Notes under the pieces: model-generated
Told to the model about the DNA's origin: nothing
Seen by the model: only the letters and a program-made list of their open reading frames with translations
The model's database searches: none
Translations under genes and position numbers: made by a program
Shown here: positions 35,696 to 47,097 of the stretch, piece by piece
How the letters are laid out: each line of letters begins with the position of its first letter
How positions within the stretch are numbered: the stretch's first letter is position 1
Assembly: GCF_030848805.1 (NCBI RefSeq)
Contig: NC_092360.1
Location: forward strand, 3,162,001-3,226,000
DNA: 64,000 bases
Direction: 5' to 3'
DNA from: Temnothorax longispinosus
Lineage: Eukaryota > Arthropoda > Insecta > Hymenoptera > Formicidae

Positions 35696-35852
35696 CCTTG
35701 CTACTAAAACCCTGCGGTACTAAAACTACGACGCAACATTATCGAGCGTATGTAGCTTGTTTTTAATGTGCATACATTGTTCGTACATAGTTCAATTCCA
35801 GTCAGCTGTATATTTATTCCCATAACAGTCGATAATTTGAAGAACAGTAAAG

Positions 35853-36045
35853 ACCCACACAGCATACTTTATCTGAGGGACGTCCTACAGACATTATTTT
35901 GGGATATCTCAATAACCGCAGGACATTCCAAAATGGTCTCAGATATCCGGTGGATATCCAGCAGATGCACAAGTGTTTGGCTATTTAGTATTTTGCAGAC
36001 ATCTTAGATGACGTCTACAAGATATCTGAGCCAGACCGAAAAATG
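35853..36045. mobile_element. Second GGATATCC/GACGTC palindrome-type element
   Basis: Starts CCACACAGCATACTTTATCT followed by GAGGGACGTCCTACAGA, as at 31610, then GGATATCTCAATAACCG and GGTGGATATCCAGC. Its right half changes to AGACATCTTAGATGACGTCT and AGATATCT motifs. The right TIR is not evident, so it is probably truncated or recombined. Confidence 0.6.
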
Positions 36046-36644
36046 TCGCAAGATATTATAATTATATAGCACTCGCGATATTATATGGATATTCTATATA
36101 GCACTCATCTCCAGTCGGAATAATCAGCTGAGGTGGTAACAAGAAACCGTATTGACCCTTATCGTGCAATTTGTAGAGTAATACGATAGATTTACGGAAA
36201 ACATGGAAGAGGTAATCTACGCTAGAACCACTCAACCTATGTTTGTCAGTTGTTCCCATCTCATATTGGGTATAGTACTTTCGTTGAGAAACTGACGAGT
36301 AAGGTCACACACACACGTAGCAGTCTTGCTACGTGTGGACCAAGTGGACCGACCTGGCACGAAAGCCAAAATTTAATTTAATTTCGAGACCGCTCAGGCG
36401 GCTCAAAAATCCAAACGCAGCCCGAAGTAGGGAGAAAACAGCACCGCGTGTGCAATAAAGCCTATCAATCTCCCATGGTGTACTTAACATCCTTTTCGTT
36501 GATATCTTCTCTGCGCTTTTATCCGAGAATGTGAACTTCCTTCTCTGGTGACGTTATATCAGTTGTGTATGCGAGAGATTAATTTTGTAAAATCGAAATT
36601 GTTCACTTTTATAAACATTATTATTTTTTTACATTTTACAATAT

Positions 36645-37332
36645 AAAGCCGGGTACAGACTTGAGCACGAACGCGCATGAGGCAAGCCGAGGCCGCACCG
36701 AATGCCTTGGCCTGCAAAATTGAAGTCTCCGCACGAGAACGCATGAGGCAAGTCGAGGCAACTATTCGACGCTGTTCCAGTCGTTCGGAGTCAGCGGCAC
36801 GAACATGGAAATGTTGCAGTGGCTTGTGTCAGTTTTATTATTTTATATGTATAATTTATTTTAAAAAAGAGAAAAACGAGATAGCACACACACACACAAA
36901 GGCGCTGGTGATCAACACAGTTTTATTTAAAGAGAAGCCGATTAAGCAATGTGAACAACATCTGTTTACTAAATGATTTGTTAGCTGACAAAGAAAGTTG
37001 TCAATTCAGAAACTTCGTTAGAATGTCAAAAGATGATTTTATTTTTTTGTTGAATGCCATCAAAGGCAAAATATCGAAAATACTGTAGATAATTTATTAA
37101 CTGGTCTTCACTTCGTGTCGTGCGCGCGGCTGTCCTCCGTACGCGTGCTTGAACACGTCCAAACTGAGCACGAATTGTCTTTGACGGACCGACAGCGTTC
37201 GGCTCGGTCCGAGGCCGTGCGGCGAATAATCCGAGGCAATCTGCCGCGCCTCGATCAACGTCCACACTTGTATGCTCATGCGGCCTCGACTTGCCTCATG
37301 CGCGTTCGTGCTCAAGTCTGTACCCGGCTTTA
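36645..37332 (+). mobile_element. Non-autonomous PIF/Harbinger-type transposon
   Basis: TIRs of about 50 bp: AAGCCGGGTACAGACTTGAG with CACGAACGCGCATGAGGCAA at the left, inverse at the right, inside TATA flanks. An internal plus-strand open stretch (36969-37088) reads LNDLLADKESCQFRNFVRMS, then KDDFIFLLNAIKGKISK, matching the N-terminal part of HARBI1-type transposases. No DDE catalytic domain is present. GC-rich sub-terminal repeats share the CTTGCCTCATGCGC motif. Confidence 0.8.
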
Positions 37333-37911
37333 TATGTTGTAAATAAATTAAACTGCTAAAATTCGTCGTTTTGTTCCAGAGAAAAATATTGCAGACAATA
37401 TAAATATAACTTTTATAAATTTGACATGTATTTCTTACTGTAGATAATAAATGAGGCTATTTTCTAATATCCGATACGCAATCGTTTTCTTTAAAACAGC
37501 GAGAAAATTCCATAGCAAATAAATACTTCAAAGTTTATATTGCCGGACACAGAAATTTATAAACGTGAATATTAAGCGCTTGGCACGTGACGATACATCA
37601 AAATACGTGTCTTGCTTTCACCAACAATTGCATCAACCCCATCACTTAAGTTTATATCTATCAACGTTTTTGGCAGAAAAATGTTTTGTGCGGTTTTAAA
37701 TATATACTTTGCGACCTCGATTGCATACGTTTACAGGTGACAAACTGCGGATCTGCGGTTGTCGCTTAATCTTAAAACCTGCAGATTTTGACAGTTAATT
37801 CTCGTCCCCGTCAAAACGTAGCGCGGCCAACTCGCATACTCGATTGCAACGCAATCGGCGAATTAATGAGCTTATGTGCTCGCTGAATTAATGCGGTTAA
37901 CAGAGCGCACG

Positions 37912-37916
<5 letters not shown>

Positions 37917-37957
<41 letters not shown>
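37917..37957. repeat. (TA)n microsatellite
   Basis: Pure TA run. Confidence 0.9.
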
Positions 37958-37959
<2 letters not shown>

Positions 37960-37999
37960 GTGAACAGGTAGTTCGAATTTAGAAAGAGTTATCAGGTAC

Positions 38000-38500
38000 T
38001 ACTAAGTTTTGCTCGATATTTGGTATCAATTTGGCGTCAATTGTGTACACATGTTTTGCTACGTATTTGCTAGCAGTTTGTCGACAACATTTGATAAAAC
38101 AAATTTTGATGCAAATTTGTACCATTCCTGAAACCAAAATTTGTAGCAAGTATTTGGCATTATTTGTTCGAACAGACTTGGCTATCTGGGTGTGTCATCA
38201 GATAGCGCTGCACAGATCTTGCTCGGTTTTTGTCGCCAATTTATCGTCAGAGTGCTCGACGCAAATTTTGCTCGGTTTTTGCTGTCAATTTGATGTCTGG
38301 TTACATGGCTACATTTGCCCGTATTTTGTTGGCAATTTGCTATCTAATTATGTCAGCAGATTTTGTTACATATTTGCTAGCATTTTGTCGACATTATTTG
38401 TTAAATCAAATTCTGTATTTGTATCCTTCTTGTCAACAACATTTGTAGCAAGATTTTACAAAATCTGTTTTCGACAGACTTGGCTATCTGGGTATAAAGA
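38000..38500. repeat. Region of degenerate TTTGCTAGCA / TTGTCGACAA reiterations
   Basis: CAGACTTGGCTATCTGGGT occurs twice in the same orientation (38177 and 38477). Between and before them, variants of TTTGCTAGCAATTTG, GTCGACAACATTTG and AAATTTTG repeat about every 30-40 bp. The 163-codon open frame here follows from this repetition and shows no protein-like conservation. Similar texture occurs at 58314-58753. Confidence 0.55.
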
Positions 38501-39148
38501 AGACGGAAAACGGAGGATATAATCACGCAAGCAAGTAACTCGCATATGTCAAAACATATACTTAATGCGTCACACATAATTTGTATAAACTTCCGTAGAA
38601 GTAGACTACCAACGACTGTAAGTCGCACGAAATATTTGCCATTACATAAGGAGCGGACTTATCCCGCAAATATGTTGGATTCCTCTGGTTAGCACAGCCG
38701 TAATCCACGCGTGTCCCTCTTCTACAAAGGACTGCAGGGAAAAACAGAACGACAACAAACAAAAGTCTTCGAGCGCGATTACTAACAACACTTTCCCGGA
38801 TTTTAATTATTTTTATATTCTTATTATGGCGCTTAGCCATAATCCAATATCAGAGGACACCACCTATTGTTTTAAACTTCTTGAGAAAATCTTACAGCAT
38901 CTTATTCCCAAATTTATTTGCAAGGTTTGTCTTTGCAGCCCAAACATTGCAACAGAGTAACCCTTTGGACCTCACAAATAGCACTGAACTCCCTAGTGAT
39001 TTTTTTTTGCTTTCAGATTTGCAGATTATTTTGCCTGTTTATTGTAATAACATGACAATTTTAAGGTTTATTTTAACTATAAACTGAGAACTATAAACAA
39101 TTTGAGAACTATCTCAAACTTGTAAATAAAAGTAAACATTTTTCGTTG

Positions 39149-39309
39149 CAGCTAGTGGTAGCAGTATTATTGACCCAAAACTCCCAAGCTCCCCAAGCTT
39201 GACGACCAATTTCAAATTTAATGTCTCCTCCGAAAAATAGCCCAGTTCCTCCGCACGAGCCCCACTCGTGCGGGGGGTGCAGTTTGGAATATAAAAATTC
39301 CTGTGATCA
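39149..39309 (-). mobile_element. SINE copy lacking its tRNA-like head
   Basis: Body and tail match the SINE at 27766 (CTCCGCACGAGCCCCACTCG, GGAATATAAAAATTCCTG). The match stops exactly at GATCAG, after which unrelated GC-rich sequence begins. Confidence 0.8.
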
Positions 39310-39538
39310 GGTGAGGAGAACGAAAGACGGGAGGGCCGGAGGAGGAGGGAAGGCGATTCATGGAGATCGGAGCCCGCAGCGACGCGCCGCGTTCGTCCTC
39401 CAAGCCGAAAGCCGCGCTGACCGAGGTATCCGCCTTGCGTCATTATTCCTGCGAGAGACGATTATCGGTAACCTCCGGGAAGCTGTCAGCCAGACCCGCC
39501 GATTTCGTCCAACCGCTGAGGTAAGCTCCATTATATAC
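39310..39538 (+). other. GC-rich candidate exon with consensus donor
   Basis: From 39360 the frame MEIGARSDAPRSSSKPKAAL is open to CCGCTGAG|GTAAGC (donor after 39521). A second frame, ending FLRETIIGNLREAVSQTRRF, is also open to the same donor. Composition is far richer in GC and CpG than the surroundings. The last 99 bp (39440-39538) is duplicated at 39689. I do not recognise the protein. Confidence 0.35.
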
Positions 39539-39688
39539 TGTGACGTTGCGGCTCGCCGCACCGTCGCGGCGCCCCGCCGCCGTCACAAGTTTATGAGTTT
39601 GCGAGCCTACGAACGAATTGAATAATGGCCGTTGCACGCCGAGAAGGTGATTTTCGCTAGTGCCAATAACCAGACGAAGAAGAAGAAG

Positions 39689-39787
39689 TCATTATCCCTG
39701 CGAGAGACGATTATCGGTAACCTCCGGGAAGCTGTCAGCCAGACCCGCCGATTTCGTCCAACCGCTGAGGTAAGCTCCATTATATAC
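39689..39787 (+). repeat. 99 bp direct duplicate of the candidate exon end
   Basis: Identical to 39440-39538 except for one T-to-C change near the start, and it includes the same GAG|GTAAGC donor. It is preceded by an AAGAAGAAG run ending in AG. The 150 bp spacer is GC-rich and has a GTGACG..CGTCAC hairpin (39540-39586). Confidence 0.85.
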
Positions 39788-39878
39788 GTAGGTAAGAATA
39801 GATAGAGGCAATAATAAAAAAATGCGCTTGTAATTTAAAACGCGAGGAAATCTATTAACGTTAAATATAATTATTTAC

Positions 39879-40337
39879 AGCTAGTGGTAACAGTATTATT
39901 GAACCAAAACTCCCAAGCTCCCCAAGCTTGACGACCAATTTCAAATTTAATGTCTCCTCCGAAAGATAGCCCAGTTCCTCCGCACGAGTCCCACTCGTGC
40001 GGGGGGTGCAGTTTGGAATATAAAAATTCCTGTGATCAGGTAGACTCGAACCCGGTTCCTCGCAACGGCTAACATCAGATGTAATCTGTATTAATAGGAT
40101 TAATCTCAAGTGGTTCACACGATCTAATACTCGACCATTGATGATAAATGAGAGGAAAGCAATTAGATCGAAGATTAATCGATATAATTTCTTATAAGTG
40201 GGCCTCTTCCTTACGTTTGTAAACATTGATGATTGTCTAAATAGTTATTTGTGTAACAAGTGCGGGAAGTTGAGAATTGGACACGAGTGGACGCCGGGGT
40301 TAAAAGTCTGGCACTTTACCACAAGACCACACTGCCG
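39879..40337 (-). mobile_element. SINE copy split by an insertion of about 230 bp
   Basis: 39879-40066 matches the SINE body including the B box (GGTTCGAGTCT). The missing head sequence (CAGTGTGGTCTTGTGGTAAA, with AGTGCCAGACTTTTAACCCC) reappears at about 40294-40337. 40067-40293 is extra sequence of unknown origin. Confidence 0.7.
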
Positions 40338-40566
40338 CACATAAGCAGGAAAGAATAGAAACATTTATAACATATTGTTATAAATGTAAATGAATGGCGG
40401 ACATAAGCCCCACATATGCCCGCCATTGCACCGCGGTATCGACGTCATCATTCCTCGACACCAATACTTCAACGAATGTACCGTGTTTTAAGCAATAAGC
40501 ATCCAGCCATACCGAATTAGCTATGCTGTACAAAATACGTTAGATTTTAGGAGTAACGTAAGGATA

Positions 40567-40790
40567 CCTTAGATTTAAGGAATGCGGGTTATCAGTCCAC
40601 AATTCCCGAGTGTCTTAGAGTTGGAGTGATTGCCTCCTTTAGGCCTAGACACCGGCCCTGCTGATTTTGGTCCGCCCCGGGTATTTTATTTCCCCGGTAC
40701 CCTCTATTTCTAGCGAGCTTTCCCCTATCCGCCACCTGGGGAGGCGCCCGATGGAGGATCAGCAACCTCACACGGGAGTATGACAATTAT
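40567..40790 (-). mobile_element. GC-rich interspersed repeat, probably a retrotransposon fragment
   Basis: A sharply bounded GC-rich block; on the minus strand it contains GGCGCCTCCCCAGGTGGCGG and GGTACCGGGGAAATAAAATA. Texture resembles the untranslated leader of some non-LTR elements, but I could not confirm a family. Confidence 0.3.
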
Positions 40791-41341
40791 GACGTCAGAT
40801 ATACTTATCTAAAGATCAACTTTTTTAAACGGTTAATAACTGTCGAAATTCAAAACACAGATAGGTGATCAGATTGGTTTGTTTTAAAAAATCCAAGAAA
40901 AATTAGATTGCCTACTAAATAAACGAGATCCCGAAAAGATGTAAAGCTTAATTGCGGCCCACAGAATCACGTATCACGAAATTTTCTTTGGAAAGAAAAT
41001 TCTGAAAGTACGTTTCTTACAAAGTAATCTTTGCGTAGGAGAAAGGGGGGTAAGATAACGACCTTATAATTTATCGATTTTTCTTAATTTCTGTGAAAAT
41101 TTAAAAATAATGACTTATTTTTTTTTAGATTCACTAAAGCCTTTTGTATCAACTGTGAAAATTTAAACCGTAAACATAATTCGATGCCAATAAAAAAATA
41201 CATGTCTGTTATTTTTTTTCGCTACTCTACAATATCCAAAGCCCATTAAAATCGGTGAGAATTAGCATATTTTACTGTATCAAAGATGACTTCAATTCGG
41301 CATACAAATTCCTTTGAATACGCCATCCAGTGTTATACAGA

Positions 41342-41490
41342 GAGGTAAAAACCACAGTGGTGTGAGTCAAATATTTAAAAATATTTTCTCGTGTGCATAG
41401 ATGCAATCTGTACAATATATAAATTCCATTTATGCACACGAGAAAATATTTTTAAAAATTTGACTTACATCATTGTGATTTTTACCCCTT
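41342..41490. mobile_element. 149 bp hairpin MITE
   Basis: Arms of about 58 bp: GAGGTAAAAACCACAGTGGT with CAAATATTTAAAAATATTTT and CTCGTGTGCATA at the left, inverted at the right. Short loop (about 41403-41440). Confidence 0.85.
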
Positions 41491-42326
41491 TATATAGAAA
41501 TCAGTAACATTTCGTCATCGATGCTGAAAGAACGAGAAAACTTCAGAACATTTCTATTAGCTTCGCGTAAAAAAAATAAAATCGTCAGCCAAGCACTCGA
41601 CATTATTCGCACACAAAGATACGGATCCGCTTTATTTCTTACTTGCGTCTTTGCATTCGTCGAAAAATGTGGATGGCCTCAAAGCATTTTGACGATCAAT
41701 TAGGTGGGCGGAAAAGCCTTGCAAAGACCGGGACAAAGAAGCAATAGTGAAAGAGCAGCGATTAAATATAACTGATGATATTAAATAATAATATAACAAA
41801 AAAGTCAGTCCTAAGTATCCTTGAAATAATCACCAAATCTTTAATATTTAATTTTGACGCGTGCGAATTGCTTACCTCGAACAAACGTTGCTACTGAAAG
41901 TTCTTGGCGAGACTTCCCGAGAGTACTGTCCTTGATGAGTGAGCCTTCGAATTATAAAACTCCGACACGGTATCGACTAGAAAAACCGTTTGCCTTGAGT
42001 AAACTTTCCATTTCTTTTTTTCGTGCTTCTGAATTGTATTTTATCCGCCTAAAAGGAGACATTAAAAATGTAAAAAAAGAGCCGAGCATATCTTTCATTT
42101 CAATAGTATTTCTACTATTATATTTCAATAATATTTCTACTAACTAATAGTATTTCTTCTAAAATCTGTTAATATTTCTTTTGTTAAATTAAAAAAAAAA
42201 TTAATTAATAAAAATTGTATTTCTATGCAAAACATACGTATAGAAAAAACGCAAGAAAGAAGACTAAATACATAAGTATATGCATATATGTGATGTTATG
42301 AAGAAAGAGTGAAATTAAAATGTTAT

Positions 42327-42388
42327 TCACGAATATAGAAAACGGGCTAACTAAGAACCCGTTAGCCGGTTTTCTATATTCGTGGATT
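42327..42388. repeat. Short tight hairpin
   Basis: CACGAATATAGAAAACGGGC at 42328 and its inverse with one mismatch ending at 42386; stem about 24 bp, loop about 9 bp. Looks structured but has no terminator- or tRNA-like context. Confidence 0.7.
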
Positions 42389-42619
42389 TCCATTGAAGCC
42401 TGTACTTCGAATTTTAAAATGTTATTTTAAGAACAATATATTTATATGACAACGACAAATAATATGTCGTAAAATGTATGTAAAAAATGAATTTCTTCGA
42501 CAACAAGCAGTATTATCTATATTTAAGATGAATTTCGAAACACACCTATATATGAATGCGATATATTGCCCATACACAATAAAAATTTTGAAATTTCAGA
42601 AAATAAAAAAATAATAAAG

Positions 42620-43492
42620 GGAGACCGGGGCAAACTTGACACTAAGCTTTTTGCAAATTTAAATCTATCGTAGAAACTTGCCTTTTCTACCGTAAATGCG
42701 TCTTTATGTGCCAGTATTATCAACGGAATTTGGTGAAATTCTGAGTGATGGTGTAATTTTTAGCGCGACATAAGCGTTTTTGATGGTGAAAAGTAATTTT
42801 TCTGATCTGTCAAAAATTTCTACTTTTTCATCGAGCTTTACTCTTGCGAATTTACCGGTAAGTGATTTTGATAAGAAATTCGATGCTCTATACGAATCCG
42901 ATAATAATTTTTGCATATTTTTAACATTTTTATATTTTTGAAGTGACAAAAGTGAAAAACGACGTTCGGGGCAAAGTCGACACCACGTCGTTTTATCGGC
43001 TCCCAATAACAAACGATGCTTGTCATGCAGCTATATGTCCCATGACAAATGTGTGCGCACGTCTAATTGCGAATTTACTTGCATAAATTGTTTTTCAGAC
43101 ATGAGTTTAGATAAAAATAATTGAATGTTCAACAATTTTTGTTCTCATTATTTTAAATGATTGTTTTACTTAATTCCGAATTTTTGTACTTTCTAAATAC
43201 ACGATAAACAATGTATATTTAGTTTCAGACAATAAGAAATAAGTTCCAGATCAAATGGTGTCGATCAGGCAAAGTGTCGAGTTTGCTCCGACATTTTTCA
43301 ATTTGAAAATTTGTCTTCGCGTCACTTTTCCTTTTCTAGGGACAAAACTAAGCAACATACAGCAAAACTTCCTTAAGCAATTTTATACCTGAACGAACTC
43401 TTTAAATGTGTACCATTAATTGTGCTTGAAAATTGTAATTAATTGTTAAAAATTGCTTTTGAAAAAATCGTGTCGAGTTTGCCCCGGTCTCC
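42620..43492. mobile_element. DNA transposon relic with GGAGACCGGGGCAAACTTGA ends
   Basis: GGAGACCGGGGCAAACTTGA at the left and TCGAGTTTGCCCCGGTCTCC at the right are inverted over about 23 bp. Internal copies of the motif occur at 42970 (GGGGCAAAGTCGACACCACG) and 43270 (GTCGAGTTTGCTCCGACA). A 102-codon minus-strand open frame (43012-42704) may be a transposase remnant, but I cannot assign it. Confidence 0.8.
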
Positions 43493-44079
43493 TCTACTTA
43501 TACGCATGAATAACTTTAATAGCATACACTTAATAACAAGATAAAAAATAAACTGAAGAAGGAAGGAATACTGTAATACTTTCAAAATGCGCAGTGGACT
43601 AAAAATAAGATATTTTTTAGCAAAGTATTTTATTTGTCAAATATATTATTAAATACCAAAATTTGTTGCCAAAATAAGAAAAACTGCTTAAAATCTTACC
43701 AGTATTGATAAAACACAAATATATTTTTAAAATTAGAAATAAATAACATTTTATATAAATATCTATTTAAATTTTATTTATATGATTAAGTTACAAAAGT
43801 TTAGTTCGTCCGTTTTGTTAAAACAAAATATTCTTAATCGATAAGATAGAATAAGAAACTAACAATCTTTTACAATTATTTTTATAGCCATAAATCATTT
43901 ATTTTCTAATTCTAGGTTTTTAAAAAACTTTTAGAATCCTGTACATTTATAGTACAGACCTATTGAAATTTACTGACTTGTAAAAATCACTCCAGATAAA
44001 TACGTTATAAAAATTAATAAAGTATAGTAAGAGTTTATATTATAAATTCAAAATACCTAATAATATGAGTTTAAATGTG

Positions 44080-45159
44080 AATAGAGAGAATGACAGGAGG
44101 TGAGAGGAGAGGAGAAAAAGAAGAAAAGGAGATAGAACATGAAGTGAGTGAAGAAGAGAAAGGGAAAGGAAAGGAAGAAGAAGGAATTAGAAGTGTGGCG
44201 AGTGTGGCATGTATGATAAGGGGAAGTAAACCAAAAGGTGGAAATAAAACAGGGGGAGTGAGAGGAAGAGAAAGAAATTCGAAAGAGGAGAGGTAGAGGA
44301 GGAGGGGAGAGGAAGGAAGAAAACAAAAAACGGTAGTAATAAAGAAGAAAGTAAAGAAAAGGAAAGCTAGAGAGGAGGCAAGGAAAGGGCTGAAAAAGAA
44401 GTCGAAAAGATGAAGAAGGAGGTAGAGAAGAGGAAAGGCGAGAAGAAGGAAAAAGGAAAGAAGTAGGAACGAAAAAGAGAAAATGAAAAGGAGATGAAAA
44501 GACAAAAGAGAGAGCTGTGGAAGAGGATAGAAGAAAGAGCAGAGGACGAAAGGAGAAAGAGAGAGTGGAGAGGGAAATGGAAGAGGAATATAATATGGAG
44601 GGGGATCGTTGCAGCGAAACCAAATGAGAGGAGGAAGATAATGAAGAGGAAGCTGAGGAGAAGGGTAAAGGTGAGGGGGAAGTAGAAAAGATAGAGGAAG
44701 GAAAAAAAGGTGCTACTGGTAAAGCTGAAAAAGGAGAGAAATAAAGAGAAGCTGATAGAAAAGAGCTGGGAGATAAGGAGAAAATGGGAAGCTGTGGTGG
44801 ATGAGGAACAAACAATGGAAGAGAGGAGGTTGAAATGGTGGAGAAGAGGGAACGAGGATGGGGGCTACTTGATAAAGAGAGAATTAAGAAACAAGAGCAA
44901 AGAAAAGAAGAAGAGATGAAGAGAAGCCGGAAGAGGTGAACAGAAACGATGGAAGGAGGAATAGAGGAATGGAAGAGAGAGGAGAAAGTCACCAGGAAAG
45001 AGGGAGGGCAAAGGAGAGAGGAGGGAAAGGTATCAATATGTAAGGGTCGCTTATGGTCAGAAGAGAGGATTTGGAGAGATTGTAAAAGATTTGTGAACGT
45101 TTCTTTAAAAAAACGCCTCTCAATCCTTAGAGGAAGAAGTAAACGCATACTATACTATA
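44080..45159 (+). mobile_element. 1.08 kb purine-rich insert with 12 bp flanking duplication
   Basis: Plus strand consists almost only of A and G. It interrupts copy 3 of the duplicated unit, where copy 1 reads straight through (AGTTTGAATAAGG at about 26184). AGTTTRAATGTG flanks it on both sides (44068-44079, 45160-45171; one mismatch), suggesting a target duplication. The plus strand reads as many short Lys/Glu/Arg-rich frames, reminiscent of a decayed coiled-coil ORF1 of a non-LTR element. The 363-codon minus-strand frame (Ser/Phe/Leu/Pro-rich) is open simply because pyrimidine runs contain no stop codons. Confidence 0.6.
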
Positions 45160-45342
45160 AGTTTGAATGTGGTTATGAGTATGTACAATGTGTATTGTTA
45201 TGAGTATTTACAATAAATAATTAATAATATATATAATTTTAACTATTAATGTATAACAAAAAATAACAATTAAATGAAAATATATGTGTAAATGCTTAGA
45301 AGAAATGTAACAAGTAATAAAATAATTGTTATAAATTTATTT

Positions 45343-46585
45343 AATACAAAACATGTTTCGTTAATAATATATAATATTTATATATATAGATTTATTATAT
45401 TTCAATCTAATTAAAATATATAACATTTTAGAAAAAATTAAGTTTTAACAAATATTTATAATTATTTAAATATATTTTATGTGGCTTATAGATTTATATA
45501 ATATAATAAACAAATATCATAAAAATAAATAATTTTTAATAAATCCGAACCAGCAAACATATTATAAATAACTTCATATGATAGCGAGTAGCTATTATTT
45601 TAATTTGCTATAAAATGGATATTATATAATGTATTTACTTTCTTTTTTATAACCATTTTTTTATAAACTTTTGAATATGCAACTTCATCAAAATCTGCAA
45701 TATAAAAGCGTTTTATTAATTGATATCATTATTTTTTAGAAATACTGTCATAATAAGCTATTTATATAATGTGGGCTTCTTACTTTATTAAATATTTTTT
45801 TGTTTCTCCTTACTTTTCTTAGAAATTGTTGAGTAAATCTATACATATTGTTTTCAAATACTAATAAATTATGGAATAATCAAAAATATGCAATATGTAA
45901 TTAACAACAATAATTTTTAATTGAGATGTAAAAATCGACGCCCGTTATCAAGTTAAGGAAGGACTTATCTGTAGTATCTCTTGAATTCGTTGAAGTTCTT
46001 TAGCTCGTTAGCGCAGCATCGCCGGGAACTCCACCTTTCTTCGTGTCTGGTCCTCGCGTAACTGATGCAAGACCAGCGGCGTTTCCGACCGAGGGTCGAT
46101 GGCTCACGCTATCCCGGATTCCCGGACGAGCCCCTCAAAATGTTGCGTCTATTGATCGTGGACTGCGCAATGTGTCTAAATGTATCTCTGCGCATGCTGG
46201 ATATCCCCTTTCCGAATGGAAACTCCTGGAAATCCAGCTACCATCTCATTCTACCATTCTCATCTCACCTTTTTATCTCATTCTACCATCCCCCACATAG
46301 TGGAGTCCTCAATTAATACATTTGTATAGAGTATTGACGTCCCTTTCAATGGCCGAGACCATTTTCAATAGAATATCAATAAATGTAAATGCTTGACCAA
46401 TAAAAAATCAGTAAAAAATCTGTCGTAATCCGATTTCTATTAGAAGGTTTATAATAACATAACAATGCCGCCAGATATCAACTTATGGAATGGAATAAGA
46501 GTTGTGAAAAACGCTCAAAAACGATGTTTCTTGTGTTATTAACGCCCAATTTGCAATACTTCCAATAGTTTTTGTTTCTTTTTCT
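45343..46585. other. AT-rich sequence with a GC-rich island at 46000-46320
   Basis: The island contains GCAGCATCGCCGGGAACTCC and runs of CTCATTCTACC near its end. Two overlapping open frames of about 85 codons exist without splice or family support. Possibly a SINE or retroelement fragment. Confidence 0.3.
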
Positions 46586-46880
46586 TATATCCCGAGGTGA
46601 AAATATATGTCATACAAATGCTCAAAAAGTAGCACACTTGTAGCATTTAATTATATTATGTATTACACGTGCTCCAAAGTCGTATTTCTTTAAAAAGCAG
46701 CTCTTGGAACACTGGTCTTTTTAATATAATGTACGCAACTCGAACGAACTGCAGACTATATGGAGCATTGAGAATATGATGCGGAGCATTCGTAAACGAA
46801 AAAGAACAATAAAATTGAGCATGTGTCACATTTAATGATGACTTGTATGACTTAAATTTTCGCCTCGGGATATGTATATC
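46586..46880. repeat. Imperfect foldback element
   Basis: ATATCCCGAGGTGAAAAT at 46589 and its inverse ATTTTCGCCTCGGGATAT at 46855, with matching GTCATACAA/TTGTATGAC and ATGCTC/GAGCAT blocks further in. Confidence 0.7.
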
Positions 46881-47097
46881 TAGGCATACGTACGAGGCTT
46901 TAGAAGGCACAGAAGAGTAATGAATAACCAAAGAGCAAACTTATTATTGTTTATAGAATGCAATTTGTTTATATGAGGACAATTAATATTTTGTGGCCAC
47001 CTCGCGATCACTTAGCGTCATTAGACTCCTTTTCGTAACTGATTCTGATAGATTTTTTCTCGTAGAATCCGAATTTAAAAATAAAAATTATAAATTG

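Larger units (their letters stand above)
42560..45342 (+). repeat. Third, interrupted copy of the duplicated unit
   Basis: Matches copy 1 from about 24755 to 26350: TGCCCATACACAATAA start, GCGCAGTGGACTAAAAATAA at 43588, and the ATTTATAACAA family near the end. It is split by the GGGAGACCGGGGCAAA element (42620-43492) and by the purine-rich insert (44080-45159), and is diverged between 43790 and 43925. Confidence 0.7.

Noticed and set aside
38031..38522. 163-codon plus-strand frame
   Set aside because: Follows degenerate short repeats of TTTGCTAGCA type; the predicted protein is Cys/Phe/Leu-rich with the same periodicity and shows no family signal.
40294..40337. A genuine tRNA gene on the minus strand
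   Set aside because: It has an A-box-like stretch, but no cloverleaf with acceptor stem and anticodon arm can be drawn, and it matches the head of the SINE family.
42327..42388. Rho-independent terminator
   Set aside because: Stem-loop without a T-run in a eukaryotic intergenic region; more likely a small palindrome.
44057..45148. 363-codon minus-strand open frame, Ser/Phe/Leu/Pro-rich
   Set aside because: It lies on the pyrimidine strand of a purine-rich insert; stop codons all need an A, so the length is explained by composition. No domain, no conserved pattern.
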